The notes under the pieces are model-generated. The model saw nothing but the letters and a program-made list of their open reading frames with translations. It was not told where the DNA came from and searched no databases. Positions 1 to 14,102 of a stretch of 64,000 nucleotides of DNA are shown piece by piece. Both the position numbers and the translations under genes were made by a program. The stretch comes from Hydractinia symbiolongicarpus. Lineage: Eukaryota; Cnidaria; Hydrozoa; Anthoathecata; Hydractiniidae. Position 1 is the first letter of the stretch. The number at the start of each line of letters is the position of its first letter. The stretch is taken from assembly GCF_029227915.1 (NCBI RefSeq), contig NC_079880.1, positions 16,508,001 to 16,572,000 of the forward strand, in the 5' to 3' direction.

Positions 1-1879
1 TAATAAAGGCCTTACAGGTAAATCACGTGGTTCCGCGTGACTGCGCAGGTTACTATTGGTCTAGTTCTTCCACTCTCAATGCACTAGGACGTCCTAAGTT
101 GTATTCCCTGGCTCCATGTCTTTACAACGCCGCAAAACACATGCACACGCCATGAAAAGGCTATAATACAGCCTTTTGACGACTATCAAAGGCCTTAAAC
201 TTAAATTACGTGGTTCCACGCGTCCAAGCTTGCTCTCATTGGTCTATTCCTTCCATTCTCAATGGACTAGAACGTCCTAAGTTGTTTTCCCTGGCTCCAT
301 GTCTTTACAACGCCGCAAAACACATGCACACGCCATGAAAAGGCTATAATACGGCCTTTTGACGCCTATCAAAGGCCTTAAACTTAAATTACGTGGTTCC
401 ACGCGTCCTAAGTTGTTTTCCCTGGTTCCATGGCTTTAGAGAGCCGTAATCCACATGCACGCGTCATGAAAAGGCTATAATACGGCCTCTGGACGCCTAA
501 TAAAGGCCTTACAGGTAAATCACGTGGTTCCACGCGTCCAAGCTTGTTACCATTGGTCTAGTTCTTCCACTCTTAATACACTACGCCGTCCTAAGTTGTT
601 TACCCTGGTTCCATGGCTTTACAACGCCGTAATCCACATGCACACGTCATGAAAAGGCTATAATACGTCCTCTGGACGCCTAATAAAGTCCTTACACGTA
701 AATCACGTTGGTCTGCGTGCCTGCGCAGGTTACCATTGGTCTAGTCTTTCCACTGTCAATGCACTACGACGTCGTAAGTTGTTTTCTCTGGCTCCATAGC
801 TTTGGAACGCCGTCAACTACATTCGCACGCCATTGAAAAGCTTTAATACCGCCTTTTGCCGCCTAATAAAGTCCTTACACGTAAATCACGTTGGTCTGCG
901 TGCCTGCGCAGGTTACCATTGGTCTAGTTCTTCCATTCTCAATACACTACGCCGTCCTAAGTTGTTTTCCCTGGTTCCATGGCTTTAGAACGCCGTAAAC
1001 CTCATGCACACGCCATAAAAGGCTGTAATACGGCCTTTTGCCGCCTAATAAAGGCCTTACAGGTAAATCACGTGGTTCCGCGTGACTGCGCAGGTTACTA
1101 TTGGTCTAGTTCTTCCACTCTCAATGCACTAGGACGTCCTAAGTTGTATTCCCTGGCTCCATGTCTTTACAACGCCGCAAAACACATGCACACGCCATGA
1201 AAAGGCTATAATACAGCCTTTTGACGACTATCAAAGGCCTTAAACTTAAATTACGTGGTTCCACGCGTCCAAGCTTGCTCTCATTGGTCTATTCCTTCCA
1301 TTCTCAATGGACTAGAACGTCCTAAGTTGTTTTCCCTGGCTCCATGTCTTTACAACGCCGCAAAACACATGCACACGCCATGAAAAGGCTATAATACGGC
1401 CTTTTGACGCCTATCAAAGGCCTTAAACTTAAATTACGTGGTTCCACGCGTCCTAAGTTGTTTTTCCTGGTTCCATGGCTTTAGAAAGCCGTAATCCACA
1501 TGCACGCATCATGAAAAGGCTATAATACGGCCTTTTGACGCCTAATAAAGGCCTTACAGGTAAATCACGTGGTTCCACGCGTCCAAGCTTGTTACCATTG
1601 GCCTAGTCGATCCACTCTCAATACACTACGACGTCCTAAGTTGTTTTCCCTGGTTCCATGGCTTTAGGACGCCGTAAACCTCATGCACACGCCATAAAAA
1701 GGCTGTAATACGGCCTTTTGCCGACTATTAAAGGCCTTACACGTAAATCACGTGGGTCCGCGGGTCTGCGCAGGTTTTATTTGGTCTAGTCCTTCCACCC
1801 TCAATACACTAGAATGTCCTAAGTTGTTTTCTCTTGCTCCATACCCTTGGAACGCCGTCAACTACCTGCACACACGTCT

Positions 1880-4600
1880 ATAGCCATATGTCCTTTTGCA
1901 GCCTATTAATCCACATGCACACGCCATGAAAAGGCTATAATACGGCCTTTTGACGCCTAATAAAGGCCTTACAGGTAAATCACGCGGTTCCCCGCGTCCA
2001 AGCTTGTTACCATTGGTCTAGTTCTTCCACTATCAATACACTACGCCGTCCTAAGTTGTTTTCCCTGGTTCCATGGCTTTAGAAAGACGTAATCCACATG
2101 CAAACGCCATGAAAAGGCTGTAATACGGCCTTTTGCCGCCTATTAAAGGCCTTACACGTAAATCACGTGGGTGTGCGTGTCTGCACATGTTTTATTTGGT
2201 CTAGTCCTTCCACCCTCAATACACTAGGACGTCCTAAGTTGTTTTTTCTTGCTCCATACCCTTGGAACGCCGTCAACTACATGCACACACGTCCATAGCC
2301 ATATGTCCTTTTGCAGCCTATTAAAGGCCTTACACGTAAATCACGTGGTTCCACGCGTCCAAGCTTGTTACCATTGGCCTAGTCCTTCCACTCTCAATAC
2401 ACTACGACGTCCTAAGTTGTTCTCCCTGTCTGCATGCCTTGGGAACGCCGTAAACTACATGCAAAGGACTCTAAAGTCTGTTATACGGCCTTTTGCGGCC
2501 TATTAAAGTCCTTACACGTAAATTACGTCGTTCCACGCGTCCATGACGGTTACGATTGGTCTAGTCCTTCCATTCTCAATGGACTAGAACGTCCTAAGTT
2601 GTTTTCCCCGGCGCCAAGGCTGTACAACGCCGTCAACTACGTGCACATGCGTCTGAAGGCTGCAATACGGCCTTTTGCGGCCTATTAAAGGCCCTACACG
2701 TAAATCGCGTGGTTCCGCGTGCCTGCGCAGGTTACCATTGGACTAGTCCTTCCACTGTCCATGCACTACGACGTCTTAAGTTATTTTTTCTGGCTCCATG
2801 GCTTTGGAACGCCGTCAATTACATGCACACACGTCTATAACAAGCAATATGGCATTTTGCCGCCTAATAAAAGCCTTACACGTAAGTTACGCGGTTCCAC
2901 GCGTCCATACCGGTTACCATTGGTCTAGTCCTTCCATTCTCAATGGACTAGAACGTCCTAAGTTATTTTCCCCAGCGACAAGGCTGTACAACGCCGTCAA
3001 CTACGTGCACATGCGTCTAAAGGCTGCAATACGGCCTTTTGCCGCCCATTAAATGCCTTACATGTAATCGTGTGGTTTCGCGTGCCTGCGCTAGTTGCCA
3101 TTGGTCTAGTCCTTCCACTTTCAATACACTAGAACGTCCTAAGTTCTAATTCCTGGTTCCATGGCTTTAGAAAGCCGTGATCCACATGCACACGCCATGA
3201 AAAGGCTATAATACAGCCTTTTGACGCCTAATAAAGGCCTTACAGGTAAATCACGTGGTTCCACGCGTCCAAGCTTGTTACCATTGGTCTAGTTCTTCCA
3301 CTATCAATACACTACGCCGTCCTAAGTTGTTTTCCCTGGTTCCATGGCTTTAGAAAGCCGTAATCCACATGCAAACGCCATGAAAAGGCTGTAATACGGC
3401 CTTTTGCCGCCTATTAAAGGCCTTACACGTAAATCACGTGGGTCTGCGTGTCTGCGCATGTTTTATTTGGTCTAGTCCTTCCACCCTCAATACACTAGGA
3501 CGTCCTAAGTTGTTTTTCTTGCTCCATACCCTTGGAACGCCGTCAACTACATGCACACACGTGCATAGCCATATGTCCTTTTGCAGCCTATTAAAGGCCT
3601 TACACGTAAATCACGTGGTTCCACGCGTCCAAGCTTGTTACCATTGGCCTAGTCCTTCCACTCTCAATACACTACGGTGACCTAAGTTGTTCTCCCTGTC
3701 TCCATGCTTGGGAACGCCGTAAACTACATGCAAAGGACTCTAAAGTCTGTTATACGGCCTTTTGCGTCTATAGCTATATGCCCTTTTGCAGCCTATTAAA
3801 GGCCTTACACGTAAATCACGTGGTTCCACGCGTCCAGGCTTGTTACCATTGGCCTAGTCCTTCCACTCTCAATACACTACGACGTCCTAAGTTGTTCTCC
3901 CTGTCTCCATGCCTTGGGAACGCCGTAAACTACATGCAAATGACTCTAAAGGTTGTAATACGGCCTTTTGCCGCCTATTAAAGGCCCTACACGTAAATCG
4001 CGTGGTTCCGCGTGCCTGCGCAGGTTACCATTGGACTAGTCCTTCCACTGTCCATGCACTACGACGTCTTAAGTTATTTTCTCTGGCTCCATGACTTTGG
4101 AACGCCGTCAATTACATGCACACACGTCTATAACCAGCAGTATGACATTTTGCCGCCTAATAAAAGCCTTACACGTAAGTTGCGCGGTTCCACGCGTCCA
4201 TACCGGTTACCATTGGTGTGGCCCTTCCATTCTCAATGGACTAGAACGTCCTAAGTGGTTTTCCCCATCGCGGAGGCTGTACAACGCCGTCAACTACGTG
4301 GACATTCGTCTAAAGGCTGCAATACGGCCTTTTGCCGCCCATTAAAGGCCTTACACGTAAATCGCGTGTTTCCGCGTGACTGCGCAGGTTACCATTGGTC
4401 TAGTCCTTTCACTCTCAATACACTAGAACGTCCTACGTTGTTATTCCTGGTTCCATGGCTTTAGAACGCCGTAAACCACATGCACACGCAATAAAAAGGC
4501 TATAATGCGTCCTTTTGCGGCCTATCAAAGGCCTTACACTTAAATTACGTGGTTCCACGCGTCTAAGCTTGCTCTCATTGGTCTATTCCTTCCATTCTCA
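1880..4600 (+). repeat. satellite higher-order block A, copy 1
   Basis: This multi-monomer segment is repeated almost unchanged at about 6,133-8,490 (offset 4,253, falling to 3,889 after a two-monomer difference) and in part at 11,700-13,190 (offset about 9,002). Shared private junctions, such as GCCTATTAATCCACATGC at 1,901 and 6,154, show duplication by descent rather than independent similarity of monomers. Confidence 0.85.
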
Positions 4601-6132
4601 ATGGACTAGAACGTCCTAAGTTGTTTTCCCTGGCTCCATGTCTTTACAACGCCGCAAAACACATGCACACGCCATGAAAAGGTTATAATACGGCCTTTTG
4701 ACGCCTATTAAATGCCTTACACGTAAATCACGTGGTTCCGCGTGACTGCGCAGGTTACTATTGGTCTAGTTCTTCCACTCTCAATGCACTAGGACGTCCT
4801 AAGTTGTATTCCCTGGCTCCATGTCTTTACAACGCCGCAAAACACATGCACACGCCATGAAAAGGCTATAATACAGCCTTTTGACGCCTATTAAATGCCT
4901 TACACGTAATCGTGTGGTTTCGCGTGCCTGCGCAGGTTACCATTGGGGTAGTCCTTCCACTCTCAATACACTACGCCGCCCTAAGTTGTTTTTCCTGGTT
5001 CCATGGCTTTACAACGCCGTCAACCACATGCACACGCCATGAAAAGGCTATAATACGGCCTTTTGACGCCTATTAAATGCCATACACGTAAATCACGTTG
5101 GTCTGCGTGCCTGCGCAGGTTACCATTGGTCTAGTCTTTCCACTGTCAATGCACTACGACGTCCTAAGTTGTTTTCTCTGGCTCCATAGCTTTGGAACGC
5201 TGTCAACTACATGTACACGCCATTGAAAAGCAATAATACCGCCTTTTGCCGCCTAATAAAGTCCTTACACGTAAATCACGTGGTTCCACGCGTCCAAGCT
5301 TGTTAAGATTGGTCTAGTTCTTCCACTATCAATACACTACGCCGTCCTAAGTTGTTTTCCCTGGTTCCATGGCTTTAGAAAGCCGTAATCCACATGCAAA
5401 CGCCATGAAAAGGCTGTAATACGGCCTTTTGCCGCCTATTAAAGGCCTTACACGTAAATCACGTGGGTCTGCGTGTCTGCGCATGTTTTATTTGGTCTAG
5501 TCCTTCCACCCTCAATACACTAGGACGTCCTAAGTTGTTTTTTCTTGCTCCATACCCTTGGAACGCCGTCAACTACATGCACACACGTCCATAGCCATAT
5601 GTCCTTTTGCAGCCTATTAAAGGCCTTACACGTAAATCACGTGGTTCCACGCGTCCAAGCTTGTTACCATTGGCCTAGTCCTTCCACTCTCAATACACTA
5701 CGACGTCCTAAGTTGTTCTCCCTGTCTCCATGCCTTGGGAACGCCGCAAACTACATGCAAAGGACTCTAAAGTCTGTTATACGGCTTTTTGCGGCCTATT
5801 AAAGTCCTTACACGTAAATTACGTCGTTCCACGCGTCCATGACGGTTACGATTGGTCTAGTCCTTCCATTCTCAATGGACTAGAACGTCCTAAGTTGTTT
5901 TCCCCGGCGCCAAGGCTGTACAACGCCGTCAACTACGTGCACATGCGTCTGAAGGCTGCAATACGGCCTTTTGCGGCCTATTAAAGGCCTTACACGTGAA
6001 TCACGTGGTTCCGCGCGCCTGCGCAGGTTACCATTGGTCTAGTCCTTCCACCCTCAATACACTAGAACGTCCTAACTTGTTTTCTCTTGCTCCATACCCT
6101 TGGAACGCCGTCAACTACCTGCACACACGTCT

Positions 6133-8490
6133 ATAGCCATATGTCCTTTTGCAGCCTATTAATCCACATGCACACGCCATGAAAAGGCTATAATACGGCC
6201 TTTTGACGCCTAATAAAGGCCTTACAGGTAAATCACGCGGTTCCCCGCGTCCAAGCTTGTTACCATTGGTCTAGTTCTTTCACTATCAATACACTACGCC
6301 GTCCTAAGTTGTTTTCCCTGGTTCCATGGCTTTAGAAAGACGTAATCCACATGCAAACGCCATGAAAAGGCTGTAATACGGCCTTTTGCCGCCTATTAAA
6401 GGCCTTACACGTAAATCACGTGGGTGTGCGTGTCTGCGCATGTTTTATTTGGTCTAGTCCTTCCACCCTCAATACACTAGGACGTCCTAAGTTGTTTTTT
6501 CTTGCTCCATACCCTTGGAACGCCGTCAACTACATGCACACACGTCCATAGCCATATGTCCTTTTGCAGCCTATTAAAGGCCTTACACGTAAATCACGTG
6601 GTTCCACGCGTCCAAGCTTGTTACCATTGGCCTAGTCCTTCCACTCTCAATACACTACGACGTCCTAAGTTGTTCTCCCTGTCTCCATGCCTTGGGAACG
6701 CCGTAAACTACATGCAAAGGACTCTAAAGTCTGTTATACGGCCTTTTGCGGCCTATTAAAGTCCTTACACGTAAATTACGTCGTTCCACGCGTCCATGAC
6801 GGTTACGATTGGTCTAGTCCTTCCATTCTCAATGGACTAGAACGTCCTAAGTTGTTTTCCCCGGCGCCAAGGCTGTACAACGCCGTCAACTACGTGCACA
6901 TGCGTCTGAAGGCTGCAATACGGCCTTTTGCCGCCCATTAAATGCCTTACATGTAATCGTGTGGTTTCGCGTGCCTGCGCTAGTTGCCATTGGTCTAGTC
7001 CTTCCACTCTCAATACACTAGAACGTCCTAAGTTCTAATTCCTGGTTCCATGGCTTTAGAAAGCCGTGATCCACATGCACACGCCATGAAAAGGCTATAA
7101 TACGGCCTTTTGACGCCTAATAAAGGCCTTACAGGTAAATCACGTGGTTCCACGCGTCCAAGCTTGTTACCATTGGTCTAGTTCTTCCACTATCAATACA
7201 CTACGCCGTCCTAAGTTGTTTTCCCTGGTTCCATGCCTTTAGAAAGCCGTAATCCACATGCAAACGCCATGAAAAGGCTGTAATACGGCCTTTTGCCGCC
7301 TATTAAAGGCCTTACACGTAAATCACGTGGGTCTGCGTGTCTGCGCATGTTTTATTTGGTCTAGTCCTTCCACCCTCAATACACTAGGACGTCCTAAGTT
7401 GTTTTTCTTGCTCCATACCCTTGGAACGCCGTCAACTACATGCACACACGTCCATAGCCATATGTCCTTTTGCAGCCTATTAAAGGCCTTACACGTAAAT
7501 CACGTGGTTCCACGCGTCCAAGCTTGTTACCATTGGCCTAGTCCTTCCACTCTCAATACACTACGGTGACCTAAGTTGTTCTCCCTGTCTCCATGCTTGG
7601 GAACGCCGTAAACTACATGCAAAGGACTCTAAAGTCTGTTATACGGCCTTTTGCGTCTATAGCTATATGCCCTTTTGCAGCCTATTAAAGGCCTTACACG
7701 TAAATCACGTGGTTCCACGCGTCCAGGCTTGTTACCATTGGCCTAGTCCTTCCACTCTCAATACACTACGACGTCCTAAGTTGTTCTCCCTGTCTCCATG
7801 CCTTGGGAACGCCGTAAACTACATGCAAATGACTCTAAAGGCTGTAATACGGCCTTTTGCCGCCTATTAAAGGCCCTACACGTAAATCGCGTGGTTCCGC
7901 GTGCCTGCGCAGGTTACCATTGGACTAGTCCTTCCACTGTCCATGCACTACGACGTCTTAAGTTATTTTCTCTGGCTCCATGACTTTGGAACGCCGTCAA
8001 TTACATGCACACACGTCTATAACCAGCAGTATGACATTGTGCCGCCTAATAAAAGCCTTACACGTAAGTTGCGCGGTTCCACGCGTCCATACCGGTTACC
8101 ATTGGTGTAGTCCTTCCATTCTCAATGGACTAGAACGTCCTAAGTGGTTTTCCCCATCGCGGAGGCTGTACAACGCCGTCAACTACGTGGACATTCGTCT
8201 AAAGGCTGCAATACGGCCTTTTGCCGCCCATTAAAGGCCTTACACGTAAATCGCGTGTTTCCGCGTGACTGCGCAGGTTACCATTGGTCTAGTCCTTTCA
8301 CTCTCAATACACTAGAACGTCCTACGTTGTTATTCCTGGTTCCATGGCTTTAGAACGCCGTAAACCACATGCACACGCAATAAAAAGGCTATAATGCGTC
8401 CTTTTGCGGCCTATCAAAGGCCTTACACTTAAATTACGTGGTTCCACGCGTCCAAGCTTGCTCTCATTGGTCTATTCCTTCCATTCTCAA
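6133..8490 (+). repeat. satellite higher-order block A, copy 2
   Basis: Second copy of block A. It matches 1,880-2,690 at offset 4,253 and 3,030-4,600 at offset 3,889, so two monomers (364 bp) present in copy 1 are absent here. Rare variants, such as the ATGTAATCGTGTGGTTTCG unit, recur at the matching places. Confidence 0.85.
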
Positions 8491-9620
8491 TGGACTAGAA
8501 CGTCCTAAGTTGTTTTCCCTGGCTCCATGTCTTTACAACGCCGCAAAACACATGCACACGCCATGAAAAGGCTATAATACAGCCTTTTGACGCATATCAA
8601 AGGCCATAAACTTAAATTACGTGGTTCCACGCGTCCAAGCTTGCTCTCATTGGTCTATTCCTTCCATTCTCAATACACTACGACGTCCTAAGTTGTTCTC
8701 CCTGTCTCCATGCCTTGGGAACGCCGTAAACTACATGCAAAGTTCTCAAAGGCTGTAATACGGCCTTTTGCGGCCTATTAAAGGCCTTACACGTAAATTA
8801 CGTCGTTCCACGCGTCCATGACGGTCACGATTGGTATAGTCCTCCCATTCTCAATGGACTAGAACGTCCTAAGTTGTTTTCCCCAGCGCCAAGGCTGTAC
8901 AACGCCGTCAACTACGTGCACATGCGTCTGAAGGCTGCAATACGGCCTTTTGCAACCTATTAAAGGCCTTACACGTGAATTACGTGGATCCGCGCGCCTG
9001 CGCAGGTTACCATTGGTCTAGTCCTTCCACTAACAACACACTAGGACGTCCTAAGTTGTTTTCCCTGGTTCCATGTCTTTAGAACGCCGTCAATTACATG
9101 CACACACGTCTATAACCAGCAATATGGCATTTTGCCGCCTAATAAAAGCCTTACACGTAAATTACGTGGTTCCACGCGTCCAAGCTTGTTCTCATTGGTC
9201 TAGTTCTTCCACTTTTAATACACTACGACATTCTAAGTAGTTTCCCTGGCTCCATGCCTTGAGAACGCCGTAATTCACATGCACACGCCATGAAAAGACT
9301 ATAATACGGCCTTTTGACGCATAATAAAGGCCTTACACGTATATCACGTGGTTCCACGCGTCTAAGCTTGTTACCATTGGTCTAGTTCTTCCACTCTCAA
9401 TACACTACGCCGTCCTAAGTTGTTTTTCCTGGTTCCATGGCTTTAGAACGCCGTAATCCACATGCACACGCCATGAAAATGCTATAATACGGCCTCTGGA
9501 CGCCTAATAAAGACATTACACGTAAATCACGTGGTTCCACGCGTCCAAGCTTGTTACCATTGGTCTAGTTCTTCCACTCTCAATACACTAGGACGTCCTA
9601 AGTTGTTTTCCCTGGTTCCA
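8441..9620 (+). repeat. satellite block B, copy 1
   Basis: About 1.2 kb of array is repeated at 14,103-15,290 with an offset of 5,662. The shared unusual stretch ACATGCAAAGTTCTCAAAGG (8,733 and 14,395) and the shortened CATTCTAAGTAGTTTCC unit mark both copies. Confidence 0.8.
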
Positions 9621-11699
9621 TGGCTTTAGAACGCCGTAAACCACATGCACACGACATAAAAATGCTATAATACGGACTTTTGACACCAAAAAAAGGCCTT
9701 ACTCGTAAATTACGTGGTTCCACGCGTCCAAGATTGTTCTCATTGGACTAGTTCCTCCACCCTTAATATACTACGACATTCTAAGTCCTTTCCCTGGCTC
9801 CATGTCTTGAGAACGCCGTAAACCACATGCACACGCCATTGAAAGGCTATAATACGGCCTTTTGCCGCCTATTAAAGGCCTTACACGTAAATCGCGTGGT
9901 TCCGCATGCCTGCGCAGGTTACTATTGGTCTACTCCTTCCACTCTCAATGCACTACGACGTCCTAAATTGTTCAACCTGGTTCCATGACTTTAAAACGCC
10001 GTGAACTACATGCAATGACCTCTAAAGGCTGTGATACAGCCTTTTGCGGCCTATTAAAGTCCTTACACGTAAATCACGTGGTTCCGCGTGGCTGCGCAGG
10101 TTACCATTGGTCTACTCCTTCCACTCTAAAGACACTACGCTGTCCTAAGTTGTTTTTCCTGGTTCCATGGCTTTAGAACGCCGTAATCCACATGCACACG
10201 CCATGAAAATGCTATAATACGGCCTCTGGACGCCTAAAAGGCCTTACACTTAAATTACGTGGTTCCACGCGTCCAAGCTTGCTCTCATTGGTCTAGTCCT
10301 TCCACTCTCAATACACTAGGACGTCCTAAGTTGTTTTCCCTGGTCTTTAGAACGCCGTAAACCACATGCACACGCCATTGACAAGCCATAATAGGGCCTT
10401 TTGCCGCCTAATAAAAGCCTTACACGTAAATTACGTCGTTCCACGCGTCCAAGCCAGTTACTATTGGTATAGCCTTTCCATTCTCAATGGACTAGAACGT
10501 GCTAAGTTGTTTTCACCAGCGCCAAGGTTGTACAACGCCGTCAACTCCGTGCACATGCGTCTAAAGGCAGCAATACGGCCTCTTGCGGCCTATTAAAGGC
10601 TCTACACGTAAATCACGTGGGTCCGCGTGCCTGCGCAGGCTACCATTGATCTAGTCCTTCCAGTCTAAATACACTACGACGTCCTAAGTTGTTTTCCCCG
10701 GTTCCATGGCTTTAGAACGCCGTCAACTACATGCAAAGGCCTCTAAGGGGGGTAATACGGCCTTTTGCGGCCTATTAAAACCTTACACGTAAATCACATG
10801 TCTCCGCGTGCTTGGGCAGCTTACTATTGGTCTAGTTCTTCCACTCTCAATGCACTAGAACGTCCTAAGTTGTTTTTCCTGGTTCCATGGCTTTACAACG
10901 CCGTAAACCACATGCACACGCCTTGAAAAGGCGATAATACGGCCTTTTGACGCCTATTAAATGCCTTACACGTAAATCACGGGGTTCCATGCGTCCAAGC
11001 TTGTTACCATTGGTCTAGTTCTTCCACTCTTAATACACTACGCCGTCCTAAGTTGTTTTCCCTGTTTCCATGGCTTTACAACGCCGTAAACCACATGCAC
11101 ACGCCATAAAAAGGCTATAATACGGCCTTTTGACGCCTATTAAATGCCTTACACGTAATCGTGTGGTTTCGCGTGCCTGCGCAGGTTACCATTGGGGTAG
11201 TCCTTCCACTCTCAATACACTACGCCGCCCTAAGTTGTTTTTCCTGGTTCCATGGCTTTACAACGCCGTCAACCACATGCACACGCCATGAAAAGGCTAT
11301 AATACGGCCTTTTGACGCCTATTAAATGCCATACACGTAAATCACGTTGGTCTGCGTGCCTGCGCAGGTTACCATTGGTCTAGTCTTTCCACTGTCAATG
11401 CACTACGACGTCCTAAGTTGTTTTCTATGGCTCCATAGCTTTGGAACGCTGTCGACTACATGTACACGCCATTGAAAAGCAATAATACCGCCTTTTGCCG
11501 CCTAATAAAGTCCTTACACGTAAATCACGTGGTGCCACGCGTCCAAGCTTGTTACCATTGGCCTAGTCCTTCCACTCTCAATACACTACGACGTCCTAAG
11601 TTGTTCTCCCTGGCTCCATGCCTTGGGAACGCCGTAAACTACATGCAAAGGACTCTAAAGGCTGTAATACGGCCTTTTGCCGCCTATGAAAGTCCTTAC

Positions 11700-13190
11700 A
11701 CGTAAATCGCGTGGTTCCGCGTGCCTGAGTAGGTTAAAATTGGACTAGTCCTTCCACTGTCCATGCACTACGACGTCTTAAGTTATTTTTTCTGGCTCCA
11801 TGGCTTTGGAACGCCGTCAATTACATGCACACACGTCTATAACAAGCAATCTGGCATTTTGCCGCCTAATAAAAGCCTTACACGTAAGTTACGCGGTTCC
11901 ACGCGTCCATACCGGTTACCATTGGTCTAGTCCTTCCATTCTCAATGGACTAGAACGTCCTAAGTTATTTTCCCCAGCGACAAGGCTGTACAACGCCGTC
12001 AACTACGTGCACATGCGTCTAAAGGCTGCAATACGGCCTTTTGCCGCCCATTAAATGCCTTACACGTAATCGTGTGGTTTCGCATGCCTGCGCTAGTTGC
12101 CATTGGTCTAGTCCTTCCACTCTCAATACACTAGAACGTCCTAAGTTCTAATTCCTGGTTCCATGGCTTTAGAAAGCCGTGATCCACATGCACACGCCAT
12201 GAAAAGGCTATAATACGGCCTTTTGACGCCTAATAAAGGCCTTACAGGTAAATCACGTGGTTCCACGCGTCCAAGCTTGTTACCATTGGTCTAGTTCTTC
12301 CACTATCAATACACTACGACGTCCTAAGTTGTTTTCCCTGATTCCATGGCTTTAGAAAGCCGTAATCCACATGCAAACGCCATGAAAAGGCTGTAATACG
12401 GCCTTTTGCCGCCTATTAAAGGCCTTACACGTAAATCACGTGGGTCTGCGTGTCTGCGCATGTTTTATTTGGTCTAGTCCTTCCACCCTCAATACACTAG
12501 GACGTCCTAAGTTGTTTTTTCTTGTTCCATACCCTTGGAACGCCGTCAACTACATGCACACACGTCCATAGCCATATGTCCTTTTGCAGCCTATTAAAGG
12601 CCTTACACGTAAATCACGTGGTTCCACGCGTCCAAGCTTGTTACCATTGGCCTAGTCCTTCCACTCTCAATACACTACGGCGTCCTAAGTTGTTCTCCCT
12701 GTCTCCATGCTTGGGAACGCCGTAAACTACATGCAAAGGACTCTAAAGTCTGTTATACGGCCTTTTGCGTCTATAGCCATATGCCCTTTTGCAGCCTATT
12801 AAAGGCCTTACACTTAAATCACGTGGTTCCAGGCGTCCAGGCTTGTTACCATTGGCCTAGTCCTTCCACTCTCAATACACTACGACGTCCTAAGTTGTTC
12901 TCCCTGTCTCCATGCCTTGGGAACGCCGTAAACTACATGCAAAGGACTCTAAAGGCTCTAATACGGCCTTTTGCCGCGTATTAAAGGCCCTACACGTAAA
13001 TCGCATGGTTCCGCGTGCCTGCGCAGGTTACCATTGGACTAGTCCTTCCACTGTCCATGCACTACGACGTCTTAAGTTATTTTCTCTGGCTCCATGACTT
13101 TGGAACGCCGTCAATTACATGCACACACGTCTATAACCAGCATTATGAGATTTTGCCGCCTAATAAAAGCCTTACACGTAAGTTGCGTGG
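11700..13190 (+). repeat. satellite higher-order block A, partial copy 3
   Basis: Matches about 2,700-4,190 at offset 9,002-9,003, including the rare unit with an extra TCTATAGC.ATATGCCC insertion-type junction near 12,775 (compare 3,772 and 7,661). The match breaks near 13,190, where a different monomer type follows. Confidence 0.8.
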
Positions 13191-14102
13191 TTCCACGCGT
13201 CCAAGCTTGCTCTCATTGGTCTATTCCTTCCATTCTCAATGGACTAGAACGTCCTAAGTTGTTTTCCCTGGTTCCATGGCTTTAGAAAGCCGTAATCCAC
13301 ATGCACGCGCCATGAAAAGGCTATAATACGGCCTTTTGACGCCTAATAAAGGCCTTACAGGTAAATCACGTGGTTCCACGCGTCCAAGCTTGTTACCATT
13401 GGTCTAGTCCTTCCACTCTCAATACACTAGAACGTCCTAAGTTGTTATTCCTGGTTCCATGGCTTTAGAACGCCGTAAACCACATGCACACGCAATAAAA
13501 AGGCTATAATGCGTCCTTTTGCGGCCTATCAAAGGCCTTACACTTAAATTACGTCGTTCCACCCGTTCAAGCTTGTTCTCATTGGTCTAGTCCTTCCACT
13601 GTCCATGTACTACGACGTCCTAAGCTATTATCTCTGGCTCCATGGCTTTGGAACGCCGTTAATTACATGCACACACGTCTATAGGCAGCAATATGGCCTT
13701 TAGCCGCCTAATAAAAACCTTACACGTAAGTTACGTGGTTCCACGCGTCCATACCGGTTACCATTGGTCTAGTCCTTCCATTCTCAATGGACTAGAAGCT
13801 CCTAAGTTATTTTCCCCAGCGACCAGGCTGTACAACGCCGTCAACTACGTGCACATGCTTCTAAAGGCTACAATACGGCCTTTTGCCGCCCATTAAAGGC
13901 CTTACACGTAAATCACGTTGGTCCGTGTGCCTGCGCAGGTTACCATTGGTCTAGTCCTTCTACTCTCAATACACTAGAACGTCCTAAGTTGTTATTCCTG
14001 GTTCCATGGCTTTAGAACGCCGTAATCCACATGGACACGCCATGAAAAGGCTATAATACAGCTTTTTTACGCCTATCAAAGGCCTTAAACTTAAATTACG
14101 TG

